DNA of 64,000 bases, taken from Vibrio coralliirubri (GTDB taxonomy: Bacteria > Pseudomonadota > Gammaproteobacteria > Enterobacterales > Vibrionaceae). Shown here piece by piece: positions 37,354-46,388 of the stretch. The notes below the pieces were generated by a model. The model did no database searches, was not told where the DNA came from, and saw only the letters and a list, made by a program, of their open reading frames with translations. The position numbers and the translations under genes were made by a program. Where the stretch lies: the NCBI RefSeq assembly GCF_024347375.1, contig NZ_AP025470.1, positions 1,488,001-1,552,000 on the forward strand, written 5' to 3'. The stretch's first letter is position 1. The number at the start of each line of letters is the position of its first letter.

Positions 37354-37937
37354 GTTTGGCTAGTTAGTAAGTTGGATAAGTTGTATTAGTTGGCAAAGTT
37401 GGAAACCCGGCAGGTTGAAACGAAACTAATTGGCCCAGAGAGCAATCGCTTCTCGATGCCAAGTCAGTAGCTCAAGGGCTGAACCTGGAAGCTGATACAC
37501 ACAAAGATCGGGCATGTATTTAGCCACTATGCTTAATGAAATGTGCATGAGTCGTTTACGAGACTCGCATGTATCGCTTTGTTAGAAGAATAGGGCGCCA
37601 CCCCCTTTTTCCTAAAAACTGATATGACTTACTTCTGCGTGAACAGTCTAATCACTGGCTGATTACGGGAATAGTGAACTATACATAGGTAATGGCGGAG
37701 CTTGTGCTTACTAATCGTATGACATTTAACGTATGTTATTTCATCAATAGACGGTTTTTAAAGTGGCAAATAGTTCCTGTAAGTACAAAGCGTGACCCAT
37801 ATTTTCTCGTAAAGTGAACCCCCGTCACAACTTACGTCTAACCATTAAATCAATGCCCTAAAACTATTGCGTAACGAGAAAGACGTAGTTATTATAATGA
37901 GCATATAATCATACAATACTATATTTGGAGTTTAAAC
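37354..37937. other. Gene-free interval before dehR
   Basis: About 580 bp with no credible open frame. Near its right end TAATCATACAA (37906-37916) keeps one good half of the operator, about 20 bp before dehR, beside an AT-rich stretch (TATAAT at about 37893). The rest shows nothing I recognise. Confidence 0.45.
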
Positions 37938-38819
37938 ATGACTAAACCTGTAATCGGTTTCATTGGCCTAGGTCTTATGGGCGGCAACATGGTTGAAAAC
38001 CTGCAAAAGCGCGGCTACCACGTAAACGTAATGGATCTAAGCGCTGAAGCTGTTGCTCGCGTTACAGATCGCGGCAACGCAACTGCATTCACTTCTGCTA
38101 AAGAACTAGCTGCTGCAAGTGATATCGTTCAGTTTTGTCTTACAACTTCTGCTGTTGTTGAAAAAATCGTTTACGGCGAAGATGGCGTTCTAGCGGGCAT
38201 CAAAGAAGGCGCAGTACTAGTAGACTTCGGTACTTCTATCCCTGCTTCTACTAAGCAAATCGGCGCAGCTCTTGCTGAAAAAGGCGCGGGCATGATCGAC
38301 GCACCTCTAGGTCGTACTCCTGCACACGCTAAAGATGGTCTTCTGAACATCATGGCTGCTGGCGACATGGAAACTTTCAACAAAGTTAAACCTGTTCTTG
38401 AAGAGCAAGGCGAAAACGTATTCCACCTAGGCGCTCTAGGTTCTGGTCACGTGACTAAGCTTGTAAACAACTTCATGGGTATGACGACTGTTGCGACTAT
38501 GTCTCAAGCTTTCGCTGTTGCTCAACGCGCTGGTGTTGATGGCCAACAACTGTTTGACATCATGTCTGCAGGTCCATCTAACTCTCCGTTCATGCAATTC
38601 TGTAAGTTCTACGCAGTAGACGGCGAAGAGAAGCTAGGTTTCTCTGTTGCTAACGCAAACAAAGACCTTGGTTACTTCCTTGCTCTTTGTGAAGAGCTAG
38701 GTACTGAGTCTCTAATCGCTCAAGGTACTGCAACAAGCCTACAAGCTGCTGTTGATGCAGGCATGGGTAACAACGACGTACCAGTAATCTTCGACTACTT
38801 CGCTAAACTAGAGAAGTAA
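37938..38819 (+). CDS. dehR: DEH reductase of the beta-hydroxyacid dehydrogenase family
   Basis: 293 residues. Rossmann N-terminus with GFIGLGLMGGNM (GxGxxG), substrate-binding block DAPLGRTPAHAKDGLLNIMAAGD, and catalytic Lys174 in GHVTKLVNNFMG, as in 3-hydroxyisobutyrate dehydrogenases. In Vibrio alginate loci this family member reduces 4-deoxy-L-erythro-5-hexoseulose uronate (DEH) to KDG using NAD(P)H. The position after the PL15 lyase agrees. Cytoplasmic; single gene with its own terminator. Its high-expression codon usage (many GCT, AAC, GGC, CTA) suggests strong expression when induced. Confidence 0.9.
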   Translation: MTKPVIGFIGLGLMGGNMVENLQKRGYHVNVMDLSAEAVARVTDRGNATAFTSAKELAAASDIVQFCLTTSAVVEKIVYGEDGVLAGIKEGAVLVDFGTSIPASTKQIGAALAEKGAGMIDAPLGRTPAHAKDGLLNIMAAGDMETFNKVKPVLEEQGENVFHLGALGSGHVTKLVNNFMGMTTVATMSQAFAVAQRAGVDGQQLFDIMSAGPSNSPFMQFCKFYAVDGEEKLGFSVANANKDLGYFLALCEELGTESLIAQGTATSLQAAVDAGMGNNDVPVIFDYFAKLEK

Positions 38820-38829
38820 TCGACGTACG

Positions 38830-38886
38830 ACCTCGCTAGGGTATTGCCTGTCTTTTTAGGCGGCGATACCTCAGCGAGGTTCGTTT
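38830..38886 (+). terminator. Intrinsic terminator of dehR
   Basis: Long imperfect hairpin with outer stem ACCTCGCT/AGCGAGGT (38830-38837 / 38873-38880) and inner paired segments, then TCGTTTTT. 10 bp after the stop codon. Confidence 0.8.
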
Positions 38887-39128
38887 TTATCTGCCATACC
38901 CAACCCTTTGTTCCCTCGTTAAAATCTTCTACTTCTACTTCTACTTCTACTCAAAACTCTGTTTGACTATTTTACTGCCTCAATTCCTATTTTTTCTATA
39001 TCTGTTTGTAAATTCAAAGCCTTCTATCACCAACTCACTCACTTTTCCTCGCAAGCTTAAACCAGCGCACTTACAGGATTGTTGGTGATGGCTTAACACC
39101 GCTCGAACATCGGGCCTGAAAAGAAAGT

Positions 39129-39353
39129 AAAAAAAAGCCCACACAGCTGGTGACTGTATGGGCATGTTCGGACGAGCCGTCTGGAAAAACAAATGATCAA
39201 TAGCAAGTGAAAAAACGAATAACGAGATCCCCCGACAGTTTCTACGTTAAACGCGTTCAATGACCTTAAAGCGGCTGCTTCAATTATCACTTTGAACTGA
39301 ACAAAAGCATCCAAAAAGAACTTAAGTTATGATTCAAATACACCATAACTTAA
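39129..39353 (-). ncRNA. Candidate small RNA with 5' hairpin and strong intrinsic terminator
   Basis: On the minus strand a 10-bp stem (39137-39146 / 39154-39163, one G:T pair, 7-nt loop) is followed by eight T: a classical Rho-independent terminator. No gene on that strand lies upstream of it before the chemoreceptor, which runs the other way. About 190 bp upstream (minus-strand sense) is a perfect 11-bp inverted repeat (CTTAAGTTATG, 39320-39330 / 39343-39353), and just beyond it a perfect TTGTATTACAA operator whose minus-strand TACAAT could be a -10 box, with TTCAAT 18 bp before it. The predicted transcript is about 225 nt and would start at the hairpin. A 73-codon frame inside lacks a Shine-Dalgarno and runs through the terminator. 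Confidence 0.5.
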
Positions 39354-39359
39354 GGCTTA

Positions 39360-39370
39360 TTGTATTACAA
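39360..39370. promoter_or_regulatory. GntR/FadR-type operator TTGTATTACAA (perfect)
   Basis: Perfect palindrome 417 bp upstream of the chemoreceptor but only about 7 bp from the predicted 5' end of the minus-strand small-RNA candidate. Its distance from the chemoreceptor makes the RNA the more likely target. Confidence 0.6.
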
Positions 39371-39786
39371 ATAAATTTTAAGATTGAATGCCTTTAGTGA
39401 ATGGTTAGTTGGTAGAAGTGTGAGTTGAGACTCACTTTTTTACTCAGCTGGGTGAGAGGAAGAAGAAGAGTTTCCGAAAAAGTGCTATCGGAGAAATGAT
39501 GAGTTAATTATCTAAAAATCGATCTATTTGAATGCGTTATGCGTCAATGTTTAACTTCGAACTAAATCCAAACTCATAAATGATACCTATGTCACAGGGC
39601 GATTTTAGCCAGTTTTAATATATCAAGATCGCTCACAGAATGGTTGGTCAATTAAACATACAATATTAATTAAATTGATGGTTGTGACGATGGTTCGGCA
39701 TGAACAGGTTTCACTTCCCGTATCTTCGAAAATGCAAAAAATAACCATTTCATTCGGATAAAAATAATAGACATAGGTTGATATGG
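39371..39786 (+). other. Upstream region of the chemoreceptor gene
   Basis: About 415 bp with no gene. The Shine-Dalgarno ATAGG at 39773-39777 precedes the chosen start. No clear sigma-28 or other promoter was identified. Confidence 0.4.
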
Positions 39787-41715
39787 ATGATGAGTTTTAT
39801 GAATTCAAAATTGTCTCTAGGGTTTAAAGGAAAATTGATTTTAATGGTAGCGATCGTAAGTTCCAGTGCTTTGGCATTTACGAACTGGTTTACGCTTAAC
39901 TTGGCCACTGAACAGGTAAACCAAACGATTTATAACGAGATTGATCACTCGCTTACGATAGAAATTAATCAAATAGAAAGTACCGTTCAGCGCACCATTG
40001 ATACCGTTAACTCTGTTGCACAAGAGTTCATGAAATCCCCATACCAAGTGCCGAATGAAGCACTGATGCATTATGCTGCAAAGCTCGGTGGCATTGACAA
40101 GATTGTGGTGGGTTTTGACGACGGCCGTTCTTATACTTCTCGCCCTTCAGAGTCTTTTCCTAACGGCGTTGGGATAAAAGAAAAGTACAATCCAACCACT
40201 CGACCTTGGTATCAACAAGCTAAATTGAAATCAGGCTTATCTTTTAGTGATCTGTTTTTCACTAAGAGTACTCAAGTGCCTATGATCGGTGTGACCTACT
40301 CATACCAAGATCGTGTCATCATGGCCGACATACGTTTTGATGATTTGGAAACTCAGCTTGAACAGCTGGACAGCATCTACGAAGCCAAAGGCATTATCAT
40401 CGACGAGAAGGGGATGGTGGTCGCTTCGACAATCGAAAACGTACTTCCGCAAAGCAATATATCTTCTGCAGATACTCAAATGAAACTCAACAGTGCCATT
40501 GAACAGCCGGATCAATTCATTGAGGGTGTTATTGATGGTAACCAGAGAATCTTGATGGCCAAGAAAGTGGATATTGGCAGCCAAAAAGAGTGGTACATGA
40601 TCTCCAGTATTGACCCTGAACTCGCGCTCGATCAGTTGAATGGCGTGATGTCGAGTGCGCGTATCCTTATCGTGGCATGTGTACTTGGCTCGGTGATATT
40701 GATGATTTTACTTCTGAATCGCTTCTACCGCCCAATCGTGTCACTGAGAAAAATCGTCCACGATCTATCTCAAGGTAACGGAGACCTTACTCAAAGGCTT
40801 GCTGAGAAGGGGAATGATGACTTAGGGCATATCGCCAAAGACATCAACTTGTTCATCATTGGCCTGCAAGAGATGGTTAAGGACGTCAAATTTAAGAACT
40901 CGGATCTCGATACTAAGGTACTGAGTATTCGTGAAGGTTGTAAAGAAACCAGCGATGTACTGAAAGTTCACACTGATGAAACGGTTCAAGTGGTCTCTGC
41001 AATTAACGGCTTGTCTGAAGCATCAAACGAAGTCGAGAAGAGTTCTCAGTCGGCGGCAGAAGCTGCAAGAGAGGCCGCTGTGTTCAGTGATGAGACGAAA
41101 CAGATTAACACCGTTACGGAAACCTATATCAGTGATCTTGAGAAGCAAGTCTGCACCACTTCTGATGACATTCGCTCAATGGCCAATGAAACGCAGAGCA
41201 TCCAGTCTATTGTGTCTGTGATTGGCGGAATTGCGGAACAAACTAATTTGTTGGCATTGAATGCGTCAATTGAAGCGGCGAGAGCGGGTGAGCATGGTCG
41301 AGGTTTCGCGGTAGTTGCTGATGAAGTCCGTGCGTTAGCCAACCGAACTCAAATCAGTACCTCTGAAATTGATGAAGCGCTGTCTGGCTTGCAGTCTAAA
41401 TCAGATGGTTTGGTTAAATCGATTGAGTTGACCAAAAGCAACTGTGAAATGACTCGTGCTCAAGTGGTTCAAGCGGTAAATATGTTGGCGAAGCTAACAG
41501 AACAGATGGAAACGGTGAGTCGTTTTAACAATGACATTTCGGGTTCGTCTGTTGAGCAAAACGCTTTAATTCAAAGCATCGCTAAGAACATGCATAAGAT
41601 TGAAAGCTTTGTTGAGGAGCTTAATAAGTTAAGCCAAGATCAGTTGACTGAATCAGCAGAAATCAAAACACTTAACGGTAGCGTTAGTGAGTTGATGAGC
41701 AGCTTTAAAGTTTAA
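39787..41715 (+). CDS. Methyl-accepting chemotaxis protein with dCache-type sensor
   Basis: 642 residues from the ATG at 39787, supported by ATAGG nine bases upstream; the longer frame begins at a TTG. First membrane segment near residues 14-34, periplasmic double Cache region (about 35-275, with the [12 protein letters not shown] and TGVTYSY-like blocks), second membrane segment (about 290-310), HAMP ([26 protein letters not shown]) and a cytoplasmic signalling domain whose hairpin tip reads [37 protein letters not shown] in part. Located between dehR and the alginate lyase genes, so alginate oligomers or their products are the obvious candidate attractants; this is inference. No CheB/CheR pentapeptide at the C-terminus. 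Confidence 0.9.
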   Translation: MMSFMNSKLSLGFKGKLILMVAIVSSSALAFTNWFTLNLATEQVNQTIYNEIDHSLTIEINQIESTVQRTIDTVNSVAQEFMKSPYQVPNEALMHYAAKLGGIDKIVVGFDDGRSYTSRPSESFPNGVGIKEKYNPTTRPWYQQAKLKSGLSFSDLFFTKSTQVPMIGVTYSYQDRVIMADIRFDDLETQLEQLDSIYEAKGIIIDEKGMVVASTIENVLPQSNISSADTQMKLNSAIEQPDQFIEGVIDGNQRILMAKKVDIGSQKEWYMISSIDPELALDQLNGVMSSARILIVACVLGSVILMILLLNRFYRPIVSLRKIVHDLSQGNGDLTQRLAEKGNDDLGHIAKDINLFIIGLQEMVKDVKFKNSDLDTKVLSIREGCKETSDVLKVHTDETVQVVSAINGLSEASNEVEKSSQSAAEAAREAAVFSDETKQINTVTETYISDLEKQVCTTSDDIRSMANETQSIQSIVSVIGGIAEQTNLLALNASIEAARAGEHGRGFAVVADEVRALANRTQISTSEIDEALSGLQSKSDGLVKSIELTKSNCEMTRAQVVQAVNMLAKLTEQMETVSRFNNDISGSSVEQNALIQSIAKNMHKIESFVEELNKLSQDQLTESAEIKTLNGSVSELMSSFKV

Positions 41716-41771
41716 ATTGTTTTCTAATACGTTATAAAATCAATGTCTTAATTTTGGTTTTTGGTTTGAAA

Positions 41772-41806
41772 GCCACTCAATAACTATCGAGTTTAGAGTG
41801 GCCTTT
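41772..41806 (+). terminator. Possible terminator of the chemoreceptor gene
   Basis: Seven-base stem GCCACTC/GAGTGGC (41772-41778 / 41796-41802) with a long loop and a short T run. Confidence 0.4.
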
Positions 41807-41898
41807 CTGCGTTGTTCTTGATTCTAACTCTACGCAATATCCGTTCATTTCACTTCATTTGCCGCATCTCACATTCTGATAAATAGATAATTGACATA

Positions 41899-41909
41899 AA
41901 ATAGTACAA
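41899..41909. promoter_or_regulatory. GntR/FadR-type operator, half-site class (AAATAGTACAA)
   Basis: One intact TACAA half and the central TA of the other. 42 bp upstream of alyA. The same AAATAnTACAA form appears before the PL7 gene at 50820 and before kdgM. Confidence 0.4.
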
Positions 41910-41951
41910 ATATACATTATCACTCTACTCTTATGGATAAGTGAGATAAAT

Positions 41952-43703
41952 GTGAATAAGCCAATCTTCGTCGTAGTACTCGCTTCGCTTACGTATGGCT
42001 GCGGTGGAAGCAGTTCCAGTGACTCAAGTGACAGTAGTGATCCTTCTGATAGCAATAACCCAGGAACGTCTTATGGTGTTGTTGCTCCCTATGATATTGC
42101 CAAATATCAAAACATCCTTTCCAGCTCAGATCTTCAGGTATCTGATCCTAATGGGGAGGAGGGCAATAAAACCTCTGAAGTCAAAGATGGTAACTTCGAT
42201 GGTTATGTCAGTGATTATTTTTATGCTGACGAAGAGACGGAGAATCTGATCTTCAAAATGGCGAACTACAAGATGCGCTCTGAAGTTCGTGAGGGAGAAA
42301 ACTTCGATATCAATGAAGCTGGCGTAAGACGCAGTCTACATGCGGAAATAAGTCTGCCTGATATTGAGCATTCAATGGCGAGTTCCCCCGCTGATCATGA
42401 TGAAGTGACCGTACTACAGATCCACAACAAAGGCACAGACGAGAGTGGTACGGGTTATATCCCTCATCCGCTATTGCGTGTGGTTTGGGAGCAAGAACGA
42501 GATGGCCTCACAGGTCACTACTGGGCAGTCATGAAAAATAATGCCATTGACTGTAGCAGTGCCGCTGACTCTTCAGATTGTTATGCCACTTCATATAATC
42601 GCTACGATTTGGGAGAGGCGGATCTCGATAGCTTCACCAAGTTTGATCTTTCTGTTTATGAAAACACCCTTTCGATCAAAGTGAACGATGAAGTTAAAGT
42701 CGACGAAGACATCACCTACTGGCAGCACCTACTGAGTTACTTTAAAGCGGGTATCTATAATCAATTTGAAAATGGTGAAGCCACTGCTCACTTTCAGGCA
42801 CTGCGATACACCACAACACAAGTCAACGGCTCAAACGATTGGGATATTAACGATTGGAAGTTGACGATTCCTGCGAGCAAAGAAACTTGGTATGGAAGTG
42901 GCGGTGACAGTGCTGCTGAACTAGAACCTGAGCGCTGTGAATCGAGCAAAGACCTTCTCGCCAACGACAGTGATGTCTACGACAGCGATATTGGGCTTTC
43001 TTATTTCAATACCGATGAAGGAAGAATGCACTTTAGAGCAGATATGGGTTATGGCACTAGTACACAAAACTCTAACTATATTCGTTCTGAGTTAAGGGAG
43101 TTGTATCAAAGCAGTACTCAACCGGACTGCAGCACCGGCGATGAAGATACAAGTTGGTATTTGAACGACACACGAACCAATAAAACTAACCATCAGCTCA
43201 CCGCCACCTTGCGAGTTGAAGATTACCCGAACATCAACAATCAAGATCCAAAAGTGGTACTTGGACAAATCCATGGTTGGAAGATCAATCAAGCATTGGT
43301 GAAACTATTATGGGAAGGCGAGAGTAAGCCAGTAAGAGTGATACTGAACTCTGATTTTGAGCGCAACAACCAAGACTGTAATCATTGTGACCCGTTCAGT
43401 GTCGAGTTAGGTACTTATTCGGCGAGTGAAGAGTGGCGATATACGATTCGTGCCAATCAAAATGGTGTCTACTTGGCGACTCATGATTTAGATGGAACCA
43501 ACACCGTTTCTCATTTAATCCCTTGGGGACAAGATTACACAGATAAAGATGGGGACACGGTTTCGTTAACATCAGATTGGACATCGACAGACATCGCTTT
43601 CTATTTCAAAGCGGGCATCTACCCACAATTTAAGCCTGATAGCGACTATGCGGGTGAAGTGTTTGATGTGAGCTTTAGTTCTCTTAGAGCCGAACATTAT
43701 TGA
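41952..43703 (+). CDS. alyA: Alginate lyase lipoprotein with two PL7 domains
   Basis: 583 residues from a GTG preceded by AAGTGAG. Lipobox ending at Cys17 (SLTYGC) and a Ser/Asp-rich linker (19-37) indicate a surface or outer-membrane lipoprotein. PL7 domain one (about 45-290) has RSEVR (109-113), QIH (156-158) and YFKAGIYNQ (263-271). Domain two (about 297-583) has RSELR (378-382), QIH (439-441) and YFKAGIYPQ (551-559). The Arg, Gln, His and Tyr of PL7 catalysis are thus present in both, so both halves should be active. The two domains are divergent and probably differ in M/G preference. Tandem-PL7 AlyA is known from V. splendidus strains. It has its own terminator. Confidence 0.92.
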   Translation: MNKPIFVVVLASLTYGCGGSSSSDSSDSSDPSDSNNPGTSYGVVAPYDIAKYQNILSSSDLQVSDPNGEEGNKTSEVKDGNFDGYVSDYFYADEETENLIFKMANYKMRSEVREGENFDINEAGVRRSLHAEISLPDIEHSMASSPADHDEVTVLQIHNKGTDESGTGYIPHPLLRVVWEQERDGLTGHYWAVMKNNAIDCSSAADSSDCYATSYNRYDLGEADLDSFTKFDLSVYENTLSIKVNDEVKVDEDITYWQHLLSYFKAGIYNQFENGEATAHFQALRYTTTQVNGSNDWDINDWKLTIPASKETWYGSGGDSAAELEPERCESSKDLLANDSDVYDSDIGLSYFNTDEGRMHFRADMGYGTSTQNSNYIRSELRELYQSSTQPDCSTGDEDTSWYLNDTRTNKTNHQLTATLRVEDYPNINNQDPKVVLGQIHGWKINQALVKLLWEGESKPVRVILNSDFERNNQDCNHCDPFSVELGTYSASEEWRYTIRANQNGVYLATHDLDGTNTVSHLIPWGQDYTDKDGDTVSLTSDWTSTDIAFYFKAGIYPQFKPDSDYAGEVFDVSFSSLRAEHY

Positions 43704-43740
43704 GTTAGCTGACGTTTGAGTAACAACAATGACTGCTTTA

Positions 43741-43778
43741 AAGACCATATTGATTCCTAACAATGTGGTCTTTTTTTT
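43741..43778 (+). terminator. Intrinsic terminator of alyA
   Basis: 12-bp stem with one G:T pair (AAGACCATATTG at 43741-43752, partner at 43761-43772), 8-nt loop and a run of eight or more T. Confidence 0.9.
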
Positions 43779-43999
43779 AACTGCTGCGACACTTTTGAAT
43801 GATGTGTTCTTAACGACAAATACTCTGCTCGAGTGATGCAAATTCTTACCATTACCGCTCGGTTTTTTCGCCCTTGATAGCCCATTTCGCATTCTAAATT
43901 TTTATATATTGTCTTTTATCAATAGGAAGTGTGATCCAGTTAAAGTATGGAAAATGCGGAAAGTGTTCCCAGTCTCATTTATTCAACGAAGTGTTTTAT

Positions 44000-44010
44000 T
44001 TGTATTATAA
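44000..44010. promoter_or_regulatory. GntR/FadR-type operator, one mismatch (TTGTATTATAA)
   Basis: 9 of 10 defined positions, 120 bp upstream of alyB. A second site of equal quality lies nearer to the start. Confidence 0.5.
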
Positions 44011-44106
44011 GATTACGTAATATTTTTGTGTTGTCGCAAATACTGAGAGAATAAACGCCTTATAGCTCGTGTTTGCCAATTTTGTTTTCACTTACAAACG
44101 CTGCCT

Positions 44107-44117
44107 TTGTAATATAA
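44107..44117. promoter_or_regulatory. GntR/FadR-type operator, one mismatch (TTGTAATATAA)
   Basis: 9 of 10 defined positions, ending 13 bp before the alyB ATG, so it would overlap the ribosome binding region of the transcript. Confidence 0.45.
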
Positions 44118-44130
44118 TAATGGATTAAAT

Positions 44131-45699
44131 ATGAAACAAATCACTCTAAAAACCTTACTCGCTTCTTCTATTCTACTTGCGGTTGGTTGTGCGAGCACAA
44201 GCACGCCTACTGCTGATTTTCCAAATAACAAAGAAACTGGTGAAGCGCTTCTGACGCCAGTTGCGGTTACCGCTAGTAGTCATGATGGTAATGGCCCTGA
44301 TCGTCTCGTTGACCAAGACCTTACAACACGTTGGTCATCTGCGGGTGACGGCGAGTGGGCAACACTAGACTATGGTTCAGTGCAAGAATTTGATGCCGTT
44401 CAAGCATCTTTCAGCAAAGGTAACGAGCGCCAATCTAAATTTGATATTCAAGTAAGTGTTGATGGCGAAAGCTGGACAACGGTACTTGAAAACCAACTGA
44501 GCTCAGGTAAAGCGATTGGCCTAGAGCGTTTCCAATTCGAGCCAGCAGTGCAAGCACGTTACGTAAGATACGTTGGTCACGGTAACACCAAAAACGGTTG
44601 GAACAGTGTAACGGGGTTAGCTGCGGTTAACTGTAGCATTAACGCTTGTCCTGCTAGCCATATCATTACTTCAGACGTGGTCGCTGCAGAAGCGGCAATG
44701 ATCGCTGAAATGAAAGCGGCGGAAAAAGCACGCAAAGATGCGCGCAAAGATCTTCGTTCTGGTAACTTCAGTGTAGCAGCGGTTTACCCTTGTGATACTA
44801 CAGTTGAATGTGATACGCGCAGTGCACTGCCAGTTCCGACAGGCCTGCCAGCGACACCAGTTGCAGGTAACGCGCCAAGCGAAAACTTTGACATGACGCA
44901 TTGGTACCTATCTCAACCGTTCGACCATGACAAAAATGGTAAGCCTGATGACGTTTCTGAGTGGAACCTTGCAAACGGTTACCAACACCCAGAGATCTTC
45001 TACACAGCTGACGATGGTGGTCTAGTCTTCAAGTCTTACGTGAAAGGTGTTCGTACCTCTAAAAATACTAAGTATGCGCGTACAGAGCTTCGAGAAATGA
45101 TGCGCCGTGGTGACCAGTCTATTAGCACTAAAGGTGTTAACAAGAACAACTGGGTATTCTCAAGCGCACCTGAGTCTGACCTAGAAGCTGCTGCTGGTAT
45201 TGATGGCGTTTTAGAAGCAACGTTGAAAATCGATCACGCAACAACGACAGGTAATGCGAACGAAGTAGGCCGCTTTATCATTGGTCAGATTCACGATCAA
45301 AACGATGAACCAATTCGTTTGTACTACCGTAAACTGCCAAACCAAGCAACGGGTGCGGTTTACTTCGCACACGAAAGCCAAGACGCAACTAAAGAGGATT
45401 TCTACCCTCTAGTGGGCGACATGACGGCTGAAGTGGGTGACGATGGTATCGCACTTGGCGAAGTGTTCAGCTACCGCATTGACGTTAAAGGCAACACGAT
45501 GACAGTAACGCTAATGCGTGAAGGCAAAGACGACGTTGTACAAGTGGTTGATATGAGCAACAGCGGCTACGACGTAGGCGGCAAGTACATGTACTTCAAA
45601 GCCGGTGTTTACAACCAAAACATCAGCGGCGACCTAGACGATTACTCACAAGCGACTTTCTACCAACTAGACGTATCGCACGATCAATACAAAAAGTAA
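44131..45699 (+). CDS. alyB: Alginate lyase lipoprotein, CBM32 - helical linker - PL7
   Basis: 522 residues. Lipobox ends at Cys20 (LLAVGC). CBM32 (F5/8C-like, about 42-168; SHDGNGPDRLVDQDLTTRWSS and ARYVRYVGHGN) is joined to the lyase by a charged Ala-rich helix (about 182-210; AAEAAMIAEMKAAEKARKDAR). PL7 domain about 253-520 with RTELR (317-321), a QIHDQ catalytic-His block and YFKAGVYNQ. The same three-part architecture was described for AlyB of V. splendidus, where CBM32 influences product size. Exported and anchored to a membrane; acts on polymeric alginate. Own terminator. Confidence 0.93.
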   Translation: MKQITLKTLLASSILLAVGCASTSTPTADFPNNKETGEALLTPVAVTASSHDGNGPDRLVDQDLTTRWSSAGDGEWATLDYGSVQEFDAVQASFSKGNERQSKFDIQVSVDGESWTTVLENQLSSGKAIGLERFQFEPAVQARYVRYVGHGNTKNGWNSVTGLAAVNCSINACPASHIITSDVVAAEAAMIAEMKAAEKARKDARKDLRSGNFSVAAVYPCDTTVECDTRSALPVPTGLPATPVAGNAPSENFDMTHWYLSQPFDHDKNGKPDDVSEWNLANGYQHPEIFYTADDGGLVFKSYVKGVRTSKNTKYARTELREMMRRGDQSISTKGVNKNNWVFSSAPESDLEAAAGIDGVLEATLKIDHATTTGNANEVGRFIIGQIHDQNDEPIRLYYRKLPNQATGAVYFAHESQDATKEDFYPLVGDMTAEVGDDGIALGEVFSYRIDVKGNTMTVTLMREGKDDVVQVVDMSNSGYDVGGKYMYFKAGVYNQNISGDLDDYSQATFYQLDVSHDQYKK

Positions 45700-45737
45700 T
45701 CTGGTCGAATAACACTTAATATTAAAGCTATCGCAAT

Positions 45738-45769
45738 AGCCTCCAGCCTCAGGGTTTGGAGGCTTTTTT
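45738..45769 (+). terminator. Intrinsic terminator of alyB
   Basis: 8-bp stem AGCCTCCA/TGGAGGCT (45738-45745 / 45757-45764) with an 11-nt loop and six T. Confidence 0.88.
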
Positions 45770-46332
45770 GTTACTGTCGTTTGGGTAAGGTAAATAACAG
45801 GCTGCCAAATAGTTCAAGTAAAGGGCTAGTGGTTGGCCTTGGTGCTCAGTTCTAAATTTGCCTCCCTATCCCTTGCTCAATCTTCAACACAGCTTCCCAT
45901 TCGCCTCACGTGCCTATCTTAGTAAATAGCGGTTACATGCAATGTTACTGGGAACGATAAGCTTGGTCGCTCGTACGAGCTTGTATTTACACATGAAGTA
46001 TTTTCAACCACTCATGGCTAGGTGTTCAAGGTTGGTTTTTAGAACGTGGTTAAATCCTAACCTTATGTAAACTGGATAGTTTTCTTGGTCTCGATGTAGG
46101 GAGGAGTTATCAGTTGCAACATGATTTATACAGGGCCATTTCTAACCTTAGTTAAAAGTGATATGTGTCAAAGCAACATAAATACTTGATGACAATGAGA
46201 AGTCAAAGCGGGGGATTGGCGATCTTTCGAGGTTGAATTTGGTATGAAATGACAAGTCTCTTAAAGGAGAGAGGCGGGCCATTTGCGAGTTAGATTTGCC
46301 AAATGAACGATTTAGTTAAGTTGAATGGAAAT
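45770..46332. other. Gene-free interval between alyB and the two-module lipoprotein gene
   Basis: About 560 bp between two convergent terminators. No supported open frame. It contains one perfect 12-bp palindrome (GCTCGTACGAGC, 45969-45980) of unknown meaning. Confidence 0.5.
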
Positions 46333-46356
46333 AAAAATGCCGTCACTAGGACGGCA
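46333..46356 (-). terminator. Intrinsic terminator of the two-module lipoprotein gene
   Basis: On the minus strand, stem TGCCGTC/GACGGCA (46338-46344 / 46350-46356) followed by five T. Confidence 0.82.
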
Positions 46357-46388
46357 CTTTTGACAGAGTTTTGGGTTAACTTAACTTA

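Noticed and set aside
38980..39314. Two short minus-strand frames downstream of dehR
   Set aside because: Both lack ribosome binding sites and cross the strong minus-strand terminator at 39137-39163. The small-RNA explanation fits better.
45969..45980. Perfect 12-bp palindrome GCTCGTACGAGC
   Set aside because: Single occurrence, far from any start, unlike the recurrent operator; no function can be supported.
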